A DNA stretch of 64,000 nt from contig RMBW01000008.1 of the NCBI GenBank assembly GCA_004009845.1, positions 248,001-312,000 of the forward strand, read 5' to 3'. Source of the DNA: Davidsoniella eucalypti (lineage: Eukaryota; Ascomycota; Sordariomycetes; Microascales; Ceratocystidaceae). The translations under genes were made by a program, and so were the position numbers. Positions 23,674 through 33,920 of this stretch are shown here, piece after piece; the first letter of the stretch is position 1, and each line of letters starts with the position of its first letter. The notes under the pieces were generated by a model. That model was not told the DNA's origin, searched no databases, and saw only the letters and a program-made list of their open reading frames with translations.

Positions 23674-25965
23674 ATGAACCCCGAACTGCCCTTCAGCCCC
23701 CCATCGCGCACCTTCACATTCCATGAGCGTCCTTCTCGCTGCAATACTTTGGTAGCATCGTGAGTTGATATCTTAGCACCGCTACGCCCATACATCCACT
23801 AACCCCCCTATAGAAGCACATTTAACGAAAAGGACAAGGCCGCGGACAGCGGCTCTAAATGTGACATCGAGGACCAGAGATCGTATCCTCCCCTGCCACA
23901 TCTGCCACCACCCAAGCCGTCACGATGGAAGCGCGTTAACTCGGCACTGGACCAGAAGTTCCTGATCAAAAACAAGTATGTCCTTCTTCTGGGCATCCTT
24001 CTTCACGCGCCCATCGGCCTAGCGTGCTGGATGGTCTGGGCCTTCTATCTTGGCCGGTCATATTACCACGGCCGCGATGTGCCTGGGCTCAGCAACTCGG
24101 ACGAGATCAACAAGATTTGTTTGCAGCTGTGCGCGAAGCTTCTCGAGATCTTCATGATCTTCTCGATGACCACCATGATCCTCACCTTTGTGCGTATGAA
24201 CCTGTTCAAGCGTACTGACAAGACGACCAACGTCGTGCTACTGTCACTAGCCGTGCGCTTTACCGATCCGCTGTATCTGGTGTCGTCTAGTTTCCGCGGT
24301 CTGTATAACCACGGTGCCCTCGATCACCGCGTGCGGAAGCTCATGTGCCTCGGCATTATGATGTGCTGGTTCTTCGGTCTCTTCGCCGCGCCTCTGGGCG
24401 CCGAACTGATATTACCCGATCCTGGCTGGTGGCAAGCTGGCGGTGCTACCATTCAACTGAACGTGTCCGAGAGCCAGCTGTTTCCGCGCAACGTCAGCAT
24501 GGACCTCTTCGACGAGGCCGGTGACTGCTCCGAGGCCGGCAAGATCGGCTGTCCATCCGAGGGCTGGCAAGATATGCGCGAGCACGTGCTCTGGTACCGA
24601 ACACCGCCTCTGCCAGCCCTGGTTGGGGCTTCGACGAGCGTTCGCAAGGTCAACATCGGCATGCACTTGGAAGTCCGAGGCCAGAAATCTCACCCAACAT
24701 CACGGAATAGCCCGGTGCACAACCAGACTGTGGCATCGGTGCCTAACAAGGCGGTGGCCGAGGCTCTCTTCATCAGTGCTGTTGACTCATACGACGCTAT
24801 CAACTCGGATGCCCGGAAACTTAACTGGCGCTGGAGCCACTTCCAACAGGCGTCTGACTGGACGTTCGAGGCCAACGTCATCTTCCCCTCAGTCATGACT
24901 ATGTGCGCATCAAGCCTTCTCACCAAGGACGACCCGTGGCCATGGGCAGCTGATAGCGAGCATGACGCGTCCTTCAAGAACGTCATCGAGACACATATGG
25001 CTTCTGGCTACAACAGCACGACGTACTACCCATACAACGTCGAGGACCTATATGGCTTCCGGCCACTACGCATCATGACGGTGGCGCCAACATCGGACAG
25101 CGATACAGCCCTGGTGCTCAACTGCACGGCGCTTGGCGAATGGGTTCAGGCGCCTATAGCCGTCGACTCAGATATGGTGCTCGCATACTCGCGCTCAAAG
25201 CACGACACGTGGTTTGGCGGCTACCAGGGCATCCAAGAGCCAACGCACTACGGCTTCTTCACCATTGACCAGAGCCTTGTCGGCGGCATCGACCGTCCAG
25301 TGTATCTGTCCAACCGTAACACCACTGTTATGAACGAGCTGATCGATATCCGCATCCACCGCGATGCCCTCGACATCAACCGCATTCACGAGTTCGGCGC
25401 CTCGACGCTAGAGACAAGCTTCGAGGCTGTCTATACCGCAGCACTCGCCAACTCTGCCGCTAGAACCACCGTGTTCACCGGCATTAACACACGCCTCAAC
25501 GTCAGCCAGATCTACAACACTACTGTGTACCGCGGTTTCCTGCCCGAAGAAGGCCTGGGTGATGGCTCCGGAAACCCGTACGGGTTCTCGGAGACAGAAG
25601 ACCTGTACAAGATGAAGGGCCGTACCTTTATCTATGGCTACGCTTACAACCTCAACATCTCGTCGGACCAGGGCAAGCTAGGCGTTGTTGTCGGTCTGAT
25701 GGTGTACATCCTACTGCTCATCATCTTCTTCGCGCAGATGGCCGTCAGTAGCCAGCTTGCCGTGTCGTGGGCCGGCGCCGACGATCTCATAGCTATCGCC
25801 TTGAACTCGCCGAGACCAAAGGCTGCTGACGATCCGCGGATCGATATCAGAGAGATGGATCTGTGCTTTAAGGTGCGCAATGGCCAGTTGATTCTAGTGG
25901 CGCGAGACGAGGTGACGCAAGATATGCAGGATTTGGAGAAGAACGTGTACTATGAGCGTTCATGA
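23674..25965 (+). CDS. membrane-protein paralogue C (uncharacterised fungal family)
   Basis: Protein of 745 aa, third member of the local family. Two exons: 23674-23759 and 23814-25965, joined in phase 2 (GTGAGT donor, CACTAAC branch point, TATAG acceptor), giving Ser29 at the junction, again as in A and B. An exon beginning at ATG 24031 alone would remove half of the first membrane segment, so the upstream exon is required. The cytosolic N-terminal region is Pro-rich, then KYVLLLGILLHAPIG starts segment 1; segment 2 contains EIFMIFSMTTMILTF; segment 3 ends LFAAPLGAELILPDPGWWQ; segment 4 follows GYAYNL and precedes ADDLIAIALNSP. Sequons in the large middle domain (NVS, NQT, NST, NCT, NTT, NIS) support an external location. 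The codons are more GC-rich than the flanking DNA. Function unknown. Confidence 0.85.
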
Positions 25966-26447
25966 TAAAAGGCATGGACCAGGAAGCACATGACACAAGG
26001 AAAAACAGCACTATTGACATAAACATAATATATAACGCATATCATGTATACAACTATTCATTTCAAATTTCCACAATATTTGAGAAAGCTTGGACTAATA
26101 TGTCCAGGGGAGAAACTTCGAGGCTTAGCACATCCAAGACAATCTGATCATTCTTTGGTCTGATTTCTCTAGCTTGTTGTAGTTGTAATAGGGAAAGACA
26201 AATAAGGTATTATATCTCATCTATATAGAAGAAATATGGAGAGAAACAAGTTTGGTAATACGTAAACAGGACATGCAAACAAAAGGCTGAAAGATCCTCT
26301 TTCTGACAGAATTCGTTTCTGTCAAGACTTTCTGTCCAAGTGTTTGTGTTGTATTTTTTTTCTGCCAATTTCGTTCTTTGCAGTGCCTCTAGCTTGTATA
26401 TTTTCTTTTGGCTACTGTATGGCTTGCATATCGTATATCCTTATAGT
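25966..26447. other. convergent 3' regions of paralogue C and RPC5
   Basis: Holds the downstream ends of two genes facing each other; AT-rich, no supported gene. Confidence 0.5.
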
Positions 26448-27627
26448 CTAGTCCAGTTCCATGTGCCCACTCTCAAAGGCAACTTGCTTGCCCTTTCCGT
26501 TTTTTATCTTGGCTTGTTGCTGTGCTTCTGAAACGGCATTCGGTCTCTTGGCTCCGCTGACTGCCTCCAGTAGCCGTATATCGTCCCACCGCGTACCCAG
26601 CTGGCGGAAGCTCTCGCTCAGCTTGTTGACCGGATCTGGCTTAACAATTGGCTCCTTTTTGTCGATTCCGTCTTTGGGATTCACTGTTGTTGTCGTTGGC
26701 GGTGGTGCATTTACGCCGTTGCGTAGCGGGAGCAGGAGTTCTTCATAGGCATCCCATGCCTCGTCTACATTCTCATCAAGATATGTAAGCTTGCGCCAGC
26801 GTTCTGATTGCACTGCACGCAGGCGGTCGGCCATAGTTTCCGTCACAATGGCATCTCCGTCGCCTGCTGTCTTGACTGTCATGTGAATTGCACGGACAGC
26901 GCCTGCACCAGAACCACTGGCGCCGGCGCCGGAAGCACCCGAGGCGTCCTTGGCCGACGATTGGGCCGAGGCTTTGTCGAGTTGAACAAGGGCATCGACG
27001 TGGTGAAGTTGCGGCCGAAGATGGATGAACGAGTTAACAGGTGTGAAATGGACCTCATCTACACAAAGAAGGATAGCACCGTGGTTAGTAAACTGGGCTG
27101 CTGACAAGAAATTTAATATAGGGCTGGTTTTCCTGACCATCGTGAAAAGCGCCGACCATGCATGTAACAGGCTTGCTACTGGGCTCTTGACCACCCAATG
27201 TTTGCATGTGTAAAACGCGACCTCTGCGCGCCTCTTCCGCCCAATCACCACCACTACGCAGTAGATCTTCCTTGCGTTTGCCAGGGCCAGCCGCTCTTGT
27301 TGGTGGCGCACCGACGCCAAACCCACCAGCCAGGCCATGGCTTCCACCACTCTTAACAGCCATACTCTCCGAGAGAACTTTGCCGTATGTCATGCCGCGG
27401 TCGCGATCGTAGCTGTCCATGGTGTTGAGTGGGATGTCCACCTCGACCATTCCTGTGTTTCCCTTCACCCGCATTTCAGAGGGCGTCGTCGTGAATGGCT
27501 TTCCGTCTGGCTGGTAGCGATTCAGCTCTTGCAGAACTAGAAGCTGTTGGTTGGGAGGAAGCGCGGGATTGATGAAGACATCGTAGGTCGCAACGATCGG
27601 GTCATCGTCATCATCGTGAAAAGACAT
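26448..27627 (-). CDS. rpc37: RNA polymerase III subunit RPC5/RPC37
   Basis: Protein of 366 aa, subunit of the Pol III initiation/termination subcomplex (yeast C37, partner of C53). Two exons: 27627-27138 and 27058-26448. The junction restores VGAFHD-DEVHFTPVN, which matches the conserved Sin/RPC5 core. The N terminus starts MSFHDDDDDPIVATYDVFIN, followed by KGNTGMVEVDIPLNT and DRDRGMTYGKVLSES, diagnostic of RPC5. After the intron come FIHLRPQLHHVDA and, near the C terminus, ERWRKLTYLDENVDEAWDAY. The intron has a normal branch point (TTACTAAC) and acceptor (TGTGTAG) but a weak donor, GTCAGG. ATG 27627 is chosen because the Asp-rich start is typical; an in-frame ATG or near-cognate further upstream would only add 5'-leader sequence. 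Divergent from the EIF1AD-like gene. Confidence 0.88.
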
Positions 27628-27973
27628 TGTAAAGGAGAGGTCGTAAGTATAGAAGACAAGTAAAAAGAAATGAGGGCAAAGTTCGGCGATAGATGGCACA
27701 ACAGTTAATTGTAAAGTCAGTAGAAACGAAAGCTGGAGATGGTAGTTAAAAAGAGGTGGCGAGGCTTGTCTCTACTGTAACGTTCGCGATGATGCTGTAC
27801 CAATTCGACCTCAATTTTTAGGTGGGGTCCTCTTATCGATAAGTTTTTTTACCGTTCCGAAAACGTCACTCCTTCCATCACCACACCAGAAGTTCGACGG
27901 GATACTTTTTGCTCTATTTTCTTTGTTTTCTATAAAGGCGCATCCCAATCATCATCATATCTCGCCATCCAAT
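27628..27973. promoter_or_regulatory. divergent promoter of RPC5 and the EIF1AD-like gene
   Basis: A 346-base intergenic region between two divergently transcribed housekeeping genes. It contains the 12-base palindrome CTTATCGATAAG at 27832-27843 (a GATA and an inverted GATA site sharing a centre) followed by a T-run. No coding potential is seen. Confidence 0.6.
27832..27843. promoter_or_regulatory. palindromic double GATA element CTTATCGATAAG
   Basis: A perfect 12-base palindrome about 130 bases upstream of the EIF1AD-like start and 205 from the RPC5 start. The symmetry suits a site that serves both directions. Which factor would bind is not known; GATA factors or a distinct palindrome-binding protein are possible. 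Confidence 0.4.
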
Positions 27974-28447
27974 ATGGCCAAAATAAAGAACTTCACTCAC
28001 AGCGTCCGTGATGACGACATTGAAGCCCCGCAAACCCTAGAGCCCAACCAACTCATCGCCAAGATCACCAAAGCCACCAGTGCCAATGCTTGGGAATGCG
28101 AGCTTCCCAACAAGAAGACCATGCTAATAGAGCTTAACTCTAAGCTTCATCACAATGTCTGGGTTCGTCGTGGCGGGTTTGTGTTGGTAGAGACGTATCT
28201 CGACGAAGAAGTCACTAGCAAGGTTTCAGGCGAGATTATCAACGTTGTGCTCGACGAAAAGAGATGGCGCAAGATGTCGTACTGGTATGAATATACCCGT
28301 CCATCACATACTAACCCTCACGTGAATACTAACATAGTGCCAAGGCCCAAGGAATTCCCTGCGAAAACCTATGTAGACGATAGTGACAGTGAGGAGGAAT
28401 CGAACGTGGGCAAGATGCCCCCCAGCGACTCCGAGGACGACGAGTAA
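27974..28447 (+). CDS. EIF1AD-like S1/OB-fold protein
   Basis: Protein of 137 aa when spliced. Two exons: 27974-28284 and 28345-28447. It has the eIF1A-type OB fold: NQLIAKITKATSANAWECEL, then MLIELNSKLHHNVWVRRGGF and VLDEKRWRKMSYWPKEF, followed by an acidic tail DDSDSEEE and DSEDDE. This matches the EIF1A-domain-containing protein (EIF1AD/Haponin) family, small nuclear RNA-binding proteins; the molecular role in fungi is not well defined. The 60-base intron (GTATGA donor, CTAAC branch, CCAAG acceptor) is a multiple of three and has no stop, so unspliced RNA would encode 20 extra residues. Splicing is preferred because it restores the family's contiguous YWPKEF motif. Start ATG 27974 (AATATGGCC); the upstream in-frame ATG at 27923 would add an unlikely 17-residue leader. 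Confidence 0.85.
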   Translation: MAKIKNFTHSVRDDDIEAPQTLEPNQLIAKITKATSANAWECELPNKKTMLIELNSKLHHNVWVRRGGFVLVETYLDEEVTSKVSGEIINVVLDEKRWRKMSYWYEYTRPSHTNPHVNTNIVPRPKEFPAKTYVDDSDSEEESNVGKMPPSDSEDDE

Positions 28448-28578
28448 ATTTTCTTGTATATTCAAAACTTTACGCGACCAAGACCCTAAATATAAAGCAA
28501 TAAAAAGAGAAAAAGAGCACAATATATAACCTGAAATAAAAAACGACACATCTACCAACAAAGAATATCGCCCAATTT

Positions 28579-29960
28579 CTACTTAGTCTTCTTATCGTCT
28601 GTCAATACGACGTATGCCTCGGGCACAAGGGGACTCTCTGTCTTCTTCATAAAAAGCACGCGGTCCGTGATTAGAAGAACACCGACAACTACTAGTGAAC
28701 TGATCGATGTGCTTGGGAAAACATTCCACGCCCATTCTTGGACAGCCCAGAGGGCTACGATAATAACGGGGTGTATTCCAGCGTGCCACAATAAAAAAGG
28801 AGTGGACCAGGCAATATAGACATAGAACTGGTAATGCAATGAACGCGCAAAGAGCATACCAGCATTGGTCGATGTTAGAATAGTAGCCATGATGTAGCGA
28901 GAGTCGATCCGGTATCCGATGATAGTTTCCTCGTTCTTAGTGAATGGCATCTGAAAGGCTAAGATTCCAAGAACAATTTTATGGAAGGGAACCTTGAGTG
29001 GCTCCATCCAGCGAAAGTTGACAAACGATATAATGTTTAGCACATAGCAGCCCATCAAGAAATAAGCCAAAGGCTTACTCAAGAAGACTTCTTCAGGAAC
29101 GAAACGCATATTTACCGTCCATTCGTATTTGAAGACTCTGCTGAGTTCAAATGCGCGTGATAGGTAAGCCTTGATATCAACTTTCAAGAACGGGACAGCG
29201 ATAGCCATCTGAAACTGCGCTATTAACAACACTAGGCGGAAAGTACGGTGGATACCACAGCTCAAAAGCATCACGACACCAACACCGGGTAAAGATGTTA
29301 GAAGCGTCATCTTAACACCCAGACCAAAAGCATACGCTAGAGTGCCAAGTGACCACAGCTTATTCTGAAACATGAGGATGGCCAGCCACAGAAAGAAGAT
29401 AGCAAAACAGTCATTGAAGCAGCGCAGGACAAAAATGCTATGTAGGCGCTTCGAAAGGATAAGCAGTGGCAGCAGATATGGCGGCGCGCCGGCATTGTGG
29501 TAGCACTTGAACACTATGCTCAGGGTGAGCATGTAGAGAACGGCAAAGAGCTGCTGAGCTAGGAGAATGTTCGTGCCATGGTCCGTTAAGTAGTACAGCC
29601 CGGTGTAGATCCAGACATGTGCGGCCGGGTACACGAGAGGACCAGTGCCGCCTTTGATATCGGGATAGTAGCGTTCGCCGTCAACAACTTGCTGGACTTG
29701 CTCCATATAAGCAACCCAGTCGATTTCGGTGTCTGCATAGCAAGCATACGGTTAGTAGTCAGAATAGAAACTCAAACATTGGCGTGTCGCATTGACTTAC
29801 AGGCAACCCTCCAGATAACTAGGCCACAGAGGATAGCATCAACAACCCAAAGCGCCGGCGCAATGGCTTGGCTTAGTGGGTGTCGGCCTAGAGCAACAGC
29901 CTTCACGAAAGCCACCGGCGAAAAGCCTGTGGGCTTCGCGATAGAAGACGTATTAGCCAT
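28579..29960 (-). CDS. alg3: ALG3, Dol-P-Man:Man5GlcNAc2-PP-Dol alpha-1,3-mannosyltransferase
   Basis: Protein of 437 aa (GT58), ER membrane. It adds the sixth mannose, from dolichol-phosphate-mannose, to the lipid-linked N-glycan precursor in the ER lumen. Two exons: 29960-29801 and 29732-28579, junction codon Tyr54, giving VAYTEIDWVAYMEQV, the diagnostic N-terminal luminal motif. Then GGTGPLVYPAAHVWIYTG, LLILSKRLHSIFVLRCFND and FTKNEETIIGYRIDSRY, all conserved ALG3 blocks; about ten hydrophobic segments are seen. Intron: GTAAGT donor, TACTAAC branch point, ATGCAG acceptor. Length is close to yeast Alg3 (458 aa). The C terminus ends in DDKKTK, a basic tail that could act as an ER-retention KKxx-like signal. 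Convergent with the EIF1AD-like gene, 131 bases apart. Confidence 0.95.
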
Positions 29961-30265
29961 TATAAAGAGTCCAAAGCTAGTATATGTGCGGAAAAGAGAA
30001 GAAAAAACTTGATCACAAGGTTGTGACCTTCATAGTTGTTGGGCTAACAAGCAACGCCGGCAATTGCCTCAGTCGCTTTAAAGCTTCGTTTAGAACACTC
30101 TAGCTAGTCCTTGGGCGCATTTCTTATAAAACAGGGAGGCGGCCCACGCCACGTATTCTAAGCAATGATTTGGCTGTGGCGCATCAGCCACACATGTATT
30201 AGATAACTTACATATCTACTTATTCGCTAATTATTTCCAATGTCAAATACAGGCAACACGAAGAA
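29961..30265. other. ALG3 upstream region
   Basis: About 300 bases between the ALG3 start and the end of the D-amino-acid oxidase gene, both on the minus strand; it must hold the ALG3 promoter. No specific element is recognised. Confidence 0.5.
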
Positions 30266-31540
30266 TTACTTGGCGATCTCTGCTACCAGCTCTAAAACTC
30301 TGTTGGCGCATCCGTAGCTAGTTTGGTATCCGTAGCCGCCATGACCATAGTTATGCACAATTTCCACCTTGTTGCCATCTAGCTCGACCGTCTCTCGCTC
30401 TAGTCTCAGACCTCCCCTGCGCACCGGTCTCAAACCAACGCCATGTCTAATGACATCAAGAGCCTCAATGCCCTTCCTGCCCGTCAATGACGGTGCCAGC
30501 TTGACGGCACGCTGCATGATCCGAGTTGCGATGTTTGGATCCGGGTAGCCATCCCAATTACCAACATCGTATGTTCCGCCCAAGATTGTGCCGCCACCAC
30601 CCGCCCGCTGCATTACGTAGAACACTTCAGTCTCGCCGTCTTCGGTACCACTAGATACAGCCATGGGCGTTGCTTCGTTAGCTACAAGGACCGTTTGTCC
30701 GCGCGCAGGCACCATTTTATCGTCCATGACTCCACCGAGCGTGCGCGCCGAAAGACCTGTAGCGTTGACGATGATAGTGGCTGGACGACCAGAAGCATGT
30801 GTTGTCACGGCTTCAGAGATGTGTGTGAGAGAGCGGCGCTGAAACTTGGCGCCATTACGGAGGCACTGGCTCTGAAGCCATGGAAGATATAGTTGTACGT
30901 TGATACAGATAGATGTAAAGGCGCAACCAGATTCATGGCCTTCGGGGACTTCAGATGCATCAAGGTTGCGGAAATCGTCAAAAAGATCCTTGTACCACGG
31001 CTCAGGATCAAAAAGTGCGTCATACACAACCTTACCATCAGGACCGAGGTCCTTGTTACGCCGATAGACGTGGGTTTCTACATTATAGAAGGGTATATTA
31101 GATTTATCGTATATCAGTGCTAGATGTGTTATGCTTGCCTTGGAAATGAATGCCTGCTGTCGGGTCTTCTGCGGCGAGTCTCTTCATTTCAGGCCATGTT
31201 TCTTTTTCCCATCGGCTTCCGGGGGCATCGGACATGCTACATAAGATACTGTTTAGCTTTTTGTTTACCTAGGCTGTCCTATCTCCATATACTCACGGAA
31301 GAACGTTCGCACCAGCCCACGGTGAGGCATAGTTGATGTGAAAATCACCAGGCATATGCCTTGCGATCACTGTGACATTGTTTTGTGGGTTCTTCGACAG
31401 AAGATACGCCGATGTCAGTCCGATGACACCAGCTCTATATATGCGGTATTAGTCTCTGTATTCAATATGTCAATGGTATGTCAGTGTTGCAGAGTCACTA
31501 CCCACCCAACGACAACAATATCAGTATGTCCCGATGTCAT
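30266..31540 (-). CDS. D-amino-acid oxidase (FAD, DAAO family)
   Basis: Protein of 360 aa from four exons: 31540-31506, 31434-31297, 31236-31139 and 31077-30266. It oxidises D-amino acids to oxo acids, ammonia and hydrogen peroxide. The first junction completes the dinucleotide motif VVVGAGVIGL (GxGxxG at 12-17). YASPWAGANVLP follows (DAAO signature), then IIVNATGLSARTLGG, VPARGQTVLV, GGGTILGGTYD, RHGVGLRPVRRGG (substrate carboxylate arginine region) and the C-terminal HNYGHGGYGYQTSYG that closes over FAD. Intron 3 has a GC donor (GCAAGC), intron 1 a GTGGGT donor. The C terminus, ELVAEIAK, has no canonical SKL-type PTS1, unlike many DAAOs, so peroxisomal import is not evident. Length is typical. 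Confidence 0.93.
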
Positions 31541-32437
31541 TTTGGAATGATATTGTTGGTATTGTCGATATGAGTGGAATATATGTATCACGTTGCCATC
31601 GGGTGGGAAAACAGCCATATATAAAGATATATCTGATTATACCACCAACTAGCATAGTGGGTGGAACGATGCTTGATATCCCCCCATTCCGCGGCTAGCT
31701 TTCTTTCCGATTACGCTATATTACTGGCCATTAGATCCTATCGTTGCAGCTTACAGTGGGCTCAGTAATGATGGCTGTTATTCCCACTCATCTGCCAAGC
31801 GTTGAATAAATTTAACGTCGCAACCACGATTTTGCACGACGATGAGGCATGACACAGGATCACGAAGCCAGGTAATTCAGATATCTACAGATAATTGCCC
31901 GATTCTAGCATGTCATGGTGCTGGCATTCGTTTGCCGCGGACACAATCCGCGGTGATGCTAATATAGTAGAGTTTCACCAAACCCATAAACAACATACTT
32001 ACTCTAACACTGGGGTCTACATGTCAAAAAGAAAGTCTCCAATTTTCCGTTGTCTTACAGCAGATGCATGACGTTATTGTCAAATGTCAATAATTCGCCT
32101 TGTAAACCTAAACCCTGTTTTAACCCGCACGACTTTACTGTAGTGGGTAGCTGTAACAAGCTCTCGTCGACTTGGAGAAGCCGAGAGGCTCCAACAAAAA
32201 AGCCATTGTTTTGATCTTGTGAAAGCCCAAGAACAGACGAGTCTCCAATATCCTCGGTCCATGGTAATTACCGCATCGAACCGCCAGCTCAAACACTCAC
32301 GGGACCCAGACACAAAATAAAGGCCTGCACATCTTTCTATATAAACCATAGATAAAGAAACTTGACAAATATATCATTTTGACATCAGAACTGCTTCCTT
32401 TTAACTTTGGACCTCGCTCACAAATTTACTATTCAAA
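31541..32437. promoter_or_regulatory. divergent upstream region of DAAO and acyl-CoA dehydrogenase
   Basis: About 900 bases between two divergently transcribed oxidative-metabolism genes; no supported gene (the frame at 32080-32349 has no family). AT-rich near both starts; no specific operator is recognised. Confidence 0.5.
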
Positions 32438-33920
32438 ATGTCTTTATTCACACGTACTTTGCGGCCGACTACTCGCAATCTGTTTGTACGCAATGCCAGT
32501 AATGTGCTGACAAAGTCACCATCATCCGCTGCGTAAGTATATACTCATGTAGTCTCTATATGAACTTTATACTTCTTTCTTCATGCAGTAACCGCTTCAA
32601 TATGTTAGCTCAGAATCGCTAATGCCACCAATCATCCAAGTAGTGCTACACGGGCATTTTCTGTCACGCATCTACGTAACAATGTCGACTTGTCCGGACT
32701 TTCGCCTACACCTATTACACATTTATCCGAGATCGAACTTGCCATGAAAGACACTGTTTCGAAGTTTGCCAACGATGTAATTCTACCCAGGGTGCGCGAT
32801 ATGGACGAAGCCGAAGCCATGGATCCAGCCGTTGTCGAAGGTCTATTTGAGTCTGGCTTGATGGGTGTTGAGATCCCAGAAGTGTACGGTGGAGCCGGCA
32901 TGAACTTCACAGCTGCTATTATTGGCATTGAAGAACTTGCTAGAGTCGATCCAAGTGTGAGTGTCATGTGTGACGTACACAACACTCTTGTAAACACTGC
33001 AGTACTCAAATGGGCGAGCAAGAGCTTGAAAGAACGCTACCTTCCTAAGCTTTCGACTAACACAGTTGGTAATACATGTCCTCTATATGGATATACCATG
33101 GTTCTATGTAAGCTTACAATTTATAGGTTCATTCTGTCTTTCGGAGCCTGTTTCCGGCTCTGATGCTTTCGCGCTTGCCACGAAGGCCACAGCTACAGCC
33201 GACGGCTACAAGATCAATGGCTCGAAGATGTGGATTACCAATGCCATGGAAGCCGGTTTCTTCATCGTGTTCGCCAACCTCGATCCAAAGAAGGGCTACA
33301 AAGGCATTACCGCTTTCATTGTCGACAAAGACATGCCCGGGTTTTCCATTGCCAAGAAAGAAAAAAAGCTTGGTATCAAGGCCAGCAGCACCTGCGTCTT
33401 GAACTTTGATGACGTCATCGTACCAAAAGAAAATGTCCTTGGTGAAATTGGCCAGGGATACAAATACGCTATCAACATTCTGAATGAAGGAAGAATCGGT
33501 ATCGCCGCTCAGATGACAGGTCTAGCTTTAGGATCGTTCGAGAATGCCGTCAAATATGTCTGGAATGAACGCAAGCAGTTTGGCCGCCTAGTCGGCGAAT
33601 TCCAAGGCATGCAACACCAGATTGCTCAGAGTTGGACAGAAATCCAAGCTGCGAGAGCCCTAGTGTACAATGCTGCCCGCAAGAAGGAAGCCGGCGAGAA
33701 CTTCATCATGGATGCTGCTATGGCTAAGCTGTACGCTTCCCAGGTTGCTGGTCGTACCAGCGGACTAGCTATCGAGTGGATGGGTGGAATGGGATTTGTT
33801 CGTGAAGGCCTTGCAGAGAAGTTCTGGAGAGATAGCAAGATTGGCGCTATCTATGAGGGAACGAGCAATATCCAGCTTAACACCATTGCCAAGATGCTGC
33901 AAAAAGATTACACTGTCTAG
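32438..33920 (+). CDS. mitochondrial short/branched-chain acyl-CoA dehydrogenase
   Basis: Protein of 447 aa from three exons: 32438-32532, 32614-33068 and 33127-33920 (phases 2 and 1). FAD enzyme of valine, isoleucine or short-chain fatty acyl-CoA oxidation, closest in pattern to ACADSB. Residues 1 to about 55 are an Arg/Ser/Thr-rich mitochondrial leader. The ACAD blocks follow: LMGVEIPEVYGGAGM, SVMCDVHNTLV, CLSEPVSGSDAFA (substrate/FAD signature 1), KMWITNA, RKQFGRLVGEFQGMQ, and GGMGFVREGLAEKFWRDSK with IYEGTSNIQ, whose Glu is the usual catalytic base. The second intron lies in the middle of that core, and reading through it would disrupt signature 1. The acceptor of intron 1 is chosen at 32613 because an in-frame stop occurs just upstream. 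Exact acyl preference cannot be told. Confidence 0.92.

Noticed and set aside
33069..33126. Reading the acyl-CoA dehydrogenase as two separate genes
   Set aside because: A proper GT-AG intron joins the halves and restores the conserved signature SEPVSGSDAFA.
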